NCBI GenBank assembly: GCA_029256645.1
Contig: JAQSXM010000137.1
Location: 1 to 7,938 of the forward strand
Reading direction: 5' to 3'
Length of the DNA: 7,938 nt
Source of the DNA: Sporomusa sp.
GTDB lineage: Bacteria; Bacillota_C; Negativicutes; Sporomusales; Sporomusaceae
Below the pieces are notes generated by a model. That model saw only the letters and a program-made list of their open reading frames with translations, was not told the DNA's origin and ran no database searches. Positions 7,710-7,938 of the stretch are shown here, one piece after another (the first letter of the stretch is position 1; each line of letters starts with the position of its first letter). A program made the position numbers and the translations under genes.

Positions 7710-7737
7710 ATAATATAATATCCAATAAATATGACAG
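7710..7737 (-). promoter_or_regulatory. Possible sigma-A-type promoter for the purine operon
   Basis: On the minus strand CTGTCA (7732-7737, four of six bases of the -35 consensus) and TATTAT (7710-7715, five of six of the -10 consensus) are 16 bases apart. A start near 7703 would leave a leader of about 20 bases with the ribosome site inside. The region is very AT-rich, so other pairings are possible. Confidence 0.35.
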
Positions 7738-7755
7738 GCATAATATAGTACAGGC
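7724..7755 (-). repeat. Imperfect tandem 16-base repeat in the purE leader (GCCTGT boxes)
   Basis: On the minus strand GCCTGTACTATATTAT (7740-7755) is followed directly by GCCTGTCATATTTATT (7724-7739), matching at 11 of 16 positions including the first six. An inverted TACAGG lies upstream at 7785-7790. The second copy overlaps the possible -35 element, so a repressor or activator site is conceivable. In AT-rich DNA the match beyond GCCTGT carries little weight. Confidence 0.35.
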
Positions 7756-7789
7756 TGAACAATAAGTAAGTGCCAATAGATAATCCTGT

Positions 7790-7831
7790 AAGTAAACCCA
7801 GATATTTCTTGTAAAATATCTGGGTTTACTT
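7790..7831. repeat. Perfect 18-bp inverted repeat between the permease end and purE
   Basis: The arms at 7790-7807 and 7814-7831 are fully complementary around a 6-base loop (CTTGTA on the plus strand). The stem is AT-rich with one CCCAG/CTGGG core. It starts 6 bases after the stop of the upstream gene on the same strand. This position suggests a terminator or mRNA 3'-end structure for that gene. However, the bases after the stem on the minus strand (ACAGG) are not a U run, so termination may be inefficient or absent. It could instead be a regulatory hairpin or a protein binding site for the purine operon. Confidence 0.85.
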
Positions 7832-7837
7832 TCCCCG

Positions 7838-7936
7838 TCATTCAGCCAGGAATATGAACCGGAATACGACAAGCACAGCCAGAACATAGACGATCCAGTG
7901 TACTTCGCGACCACGGCCGGTAACCAGTTTGAGCAA
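7838..7936 (-). CDS. C-terminal end of a membrane protein, probably an NCS2/AzgA-type purine permease
   Basis: The frame enters from the right edge and gives 32 residues ending in TGA: LLKLVTGRGREVHW followed by IVYVLAVLVVFRFIFLAE. A short basic segment (K3, R8, R10) precedes one hydrophobic helix of about 15-16 residues. This is how NCS2 permeases of the AzgA/PbuG type (adenine, guanine, hypoxanthine uptake) commonly end: a kLxxGRxxEvH stretch and then a final membrane helix. The assignment rests on recollection of the family pattern and on the purine context, not on a computed alignment. Another polytopic membrane protein is possible. If correct, purine uptake and purine synthesis genes lie in tandem on the same strand, separated by the hairpin. 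Confidence 0.5.
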   Translation of the reverse strand: MLKLVTGRGREVHWIVYVLAVLVVFRFIFLAE

Positions 7937-7938
7937 TG

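Noticed and set aside
7683..7789. Purine (guanine/adenine) riboswitch before purE
   Set aside because: The conserved three-way junction core was looked for on the minus strand and not found, and the leader from the possible promoter is too short to hold one.
7683..7841. N-terminal extension of purE to an ATG at 7841 (218 residues)
   Set aside because: The extra 53 residues run through the hairpin and AT-rich leader, have no PurE similarity, and a good ribosome site precedes the 7682 ATG at the conserved N-terminus.
7705..7914. 69-residue minus-strand open frame rich in hydrophobic residues
   Set aside because: It overlaps the permease-like tail in another frame, spans the hairpin, and is rich in C, W, Y and S typical of a chance frame in AT-rich DNA.
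1..7938. Mobile elements, CRISPR arrays, tRNA or rRNA genes, phage or toxin-antitoxin genes
   Set aside because: The window is filled with housekeeping genes; no transposase motif, terminal repeats, spaced direct repeats or tRNA-like folds were seen.

Overview
The window reads as an ordinary metabolic stretch of a Gram-positive-lineage (Bacillota) chromosome. This is inferred from strong AGGAGG-type ribosome binding sites before most genes, the tight purE-C-F-M-N-H order and a [4Fe-4S]-type, propeptide-bearing PurF. An anaerobic clostridial or Negativicutes-like host is plausible, but the sequence alone does not settle it. Base composition looks moderate and even. I saw no mobile element, tRNA, rRNA or CRISPR array.

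Left part (1-1710). The 3' end of a gamma-glutamyltransferase gene (+ strand) meets a convergent HD-domain phosphohydrolase gene (- strand), and the two overlap by 14 bp tail to tail. Divergent from the HD gene is a secreted SIMPL/DUF541 (YggE-like) protein with a signal peptide. A strong bidirectional hairpin terminator (1678-1710) closes this gene and also the purine operon arriving from the other side.

Main part (1712-7682, all - strand). A compact de novo purine operon is transcribed right to left as purE, purC, purF, purM, purN, purH. Gaps between genes run from a 1-nt overlap to 64 bp. The enzymes cover PRPP amidotransfer (PurF), folate-dependent GAR formylation (PurN), AIR synthesis (PurM), carboxylation (PurE), SAICAR synthesis (PurC) and the last two steps to IMP (PurH). 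Genes for PurD, PurL/PurQ/PurS, PurK and PurB are not in the window, and the terminator right after purH means purD does not follow it here.

Right edge (7683-7938). The last 32 residues of a membrane protein lie upstream on the same strand. They resemble the end of an NCS2/AzgA-type purine permease. After its stop come a perfect 18-bp inverted repeat and an AT-rich leader with repeated CCTGT elements and a possible promoter for purE. I see no purine riboswitch in that leader.

No novel system is evident. The points most worth a second look are the purE leader (hairpin and repeated boxes), the extra cysteines in the PurF tail, the operon's missing genes, and three genes whose longest open frames overextend the likely start.
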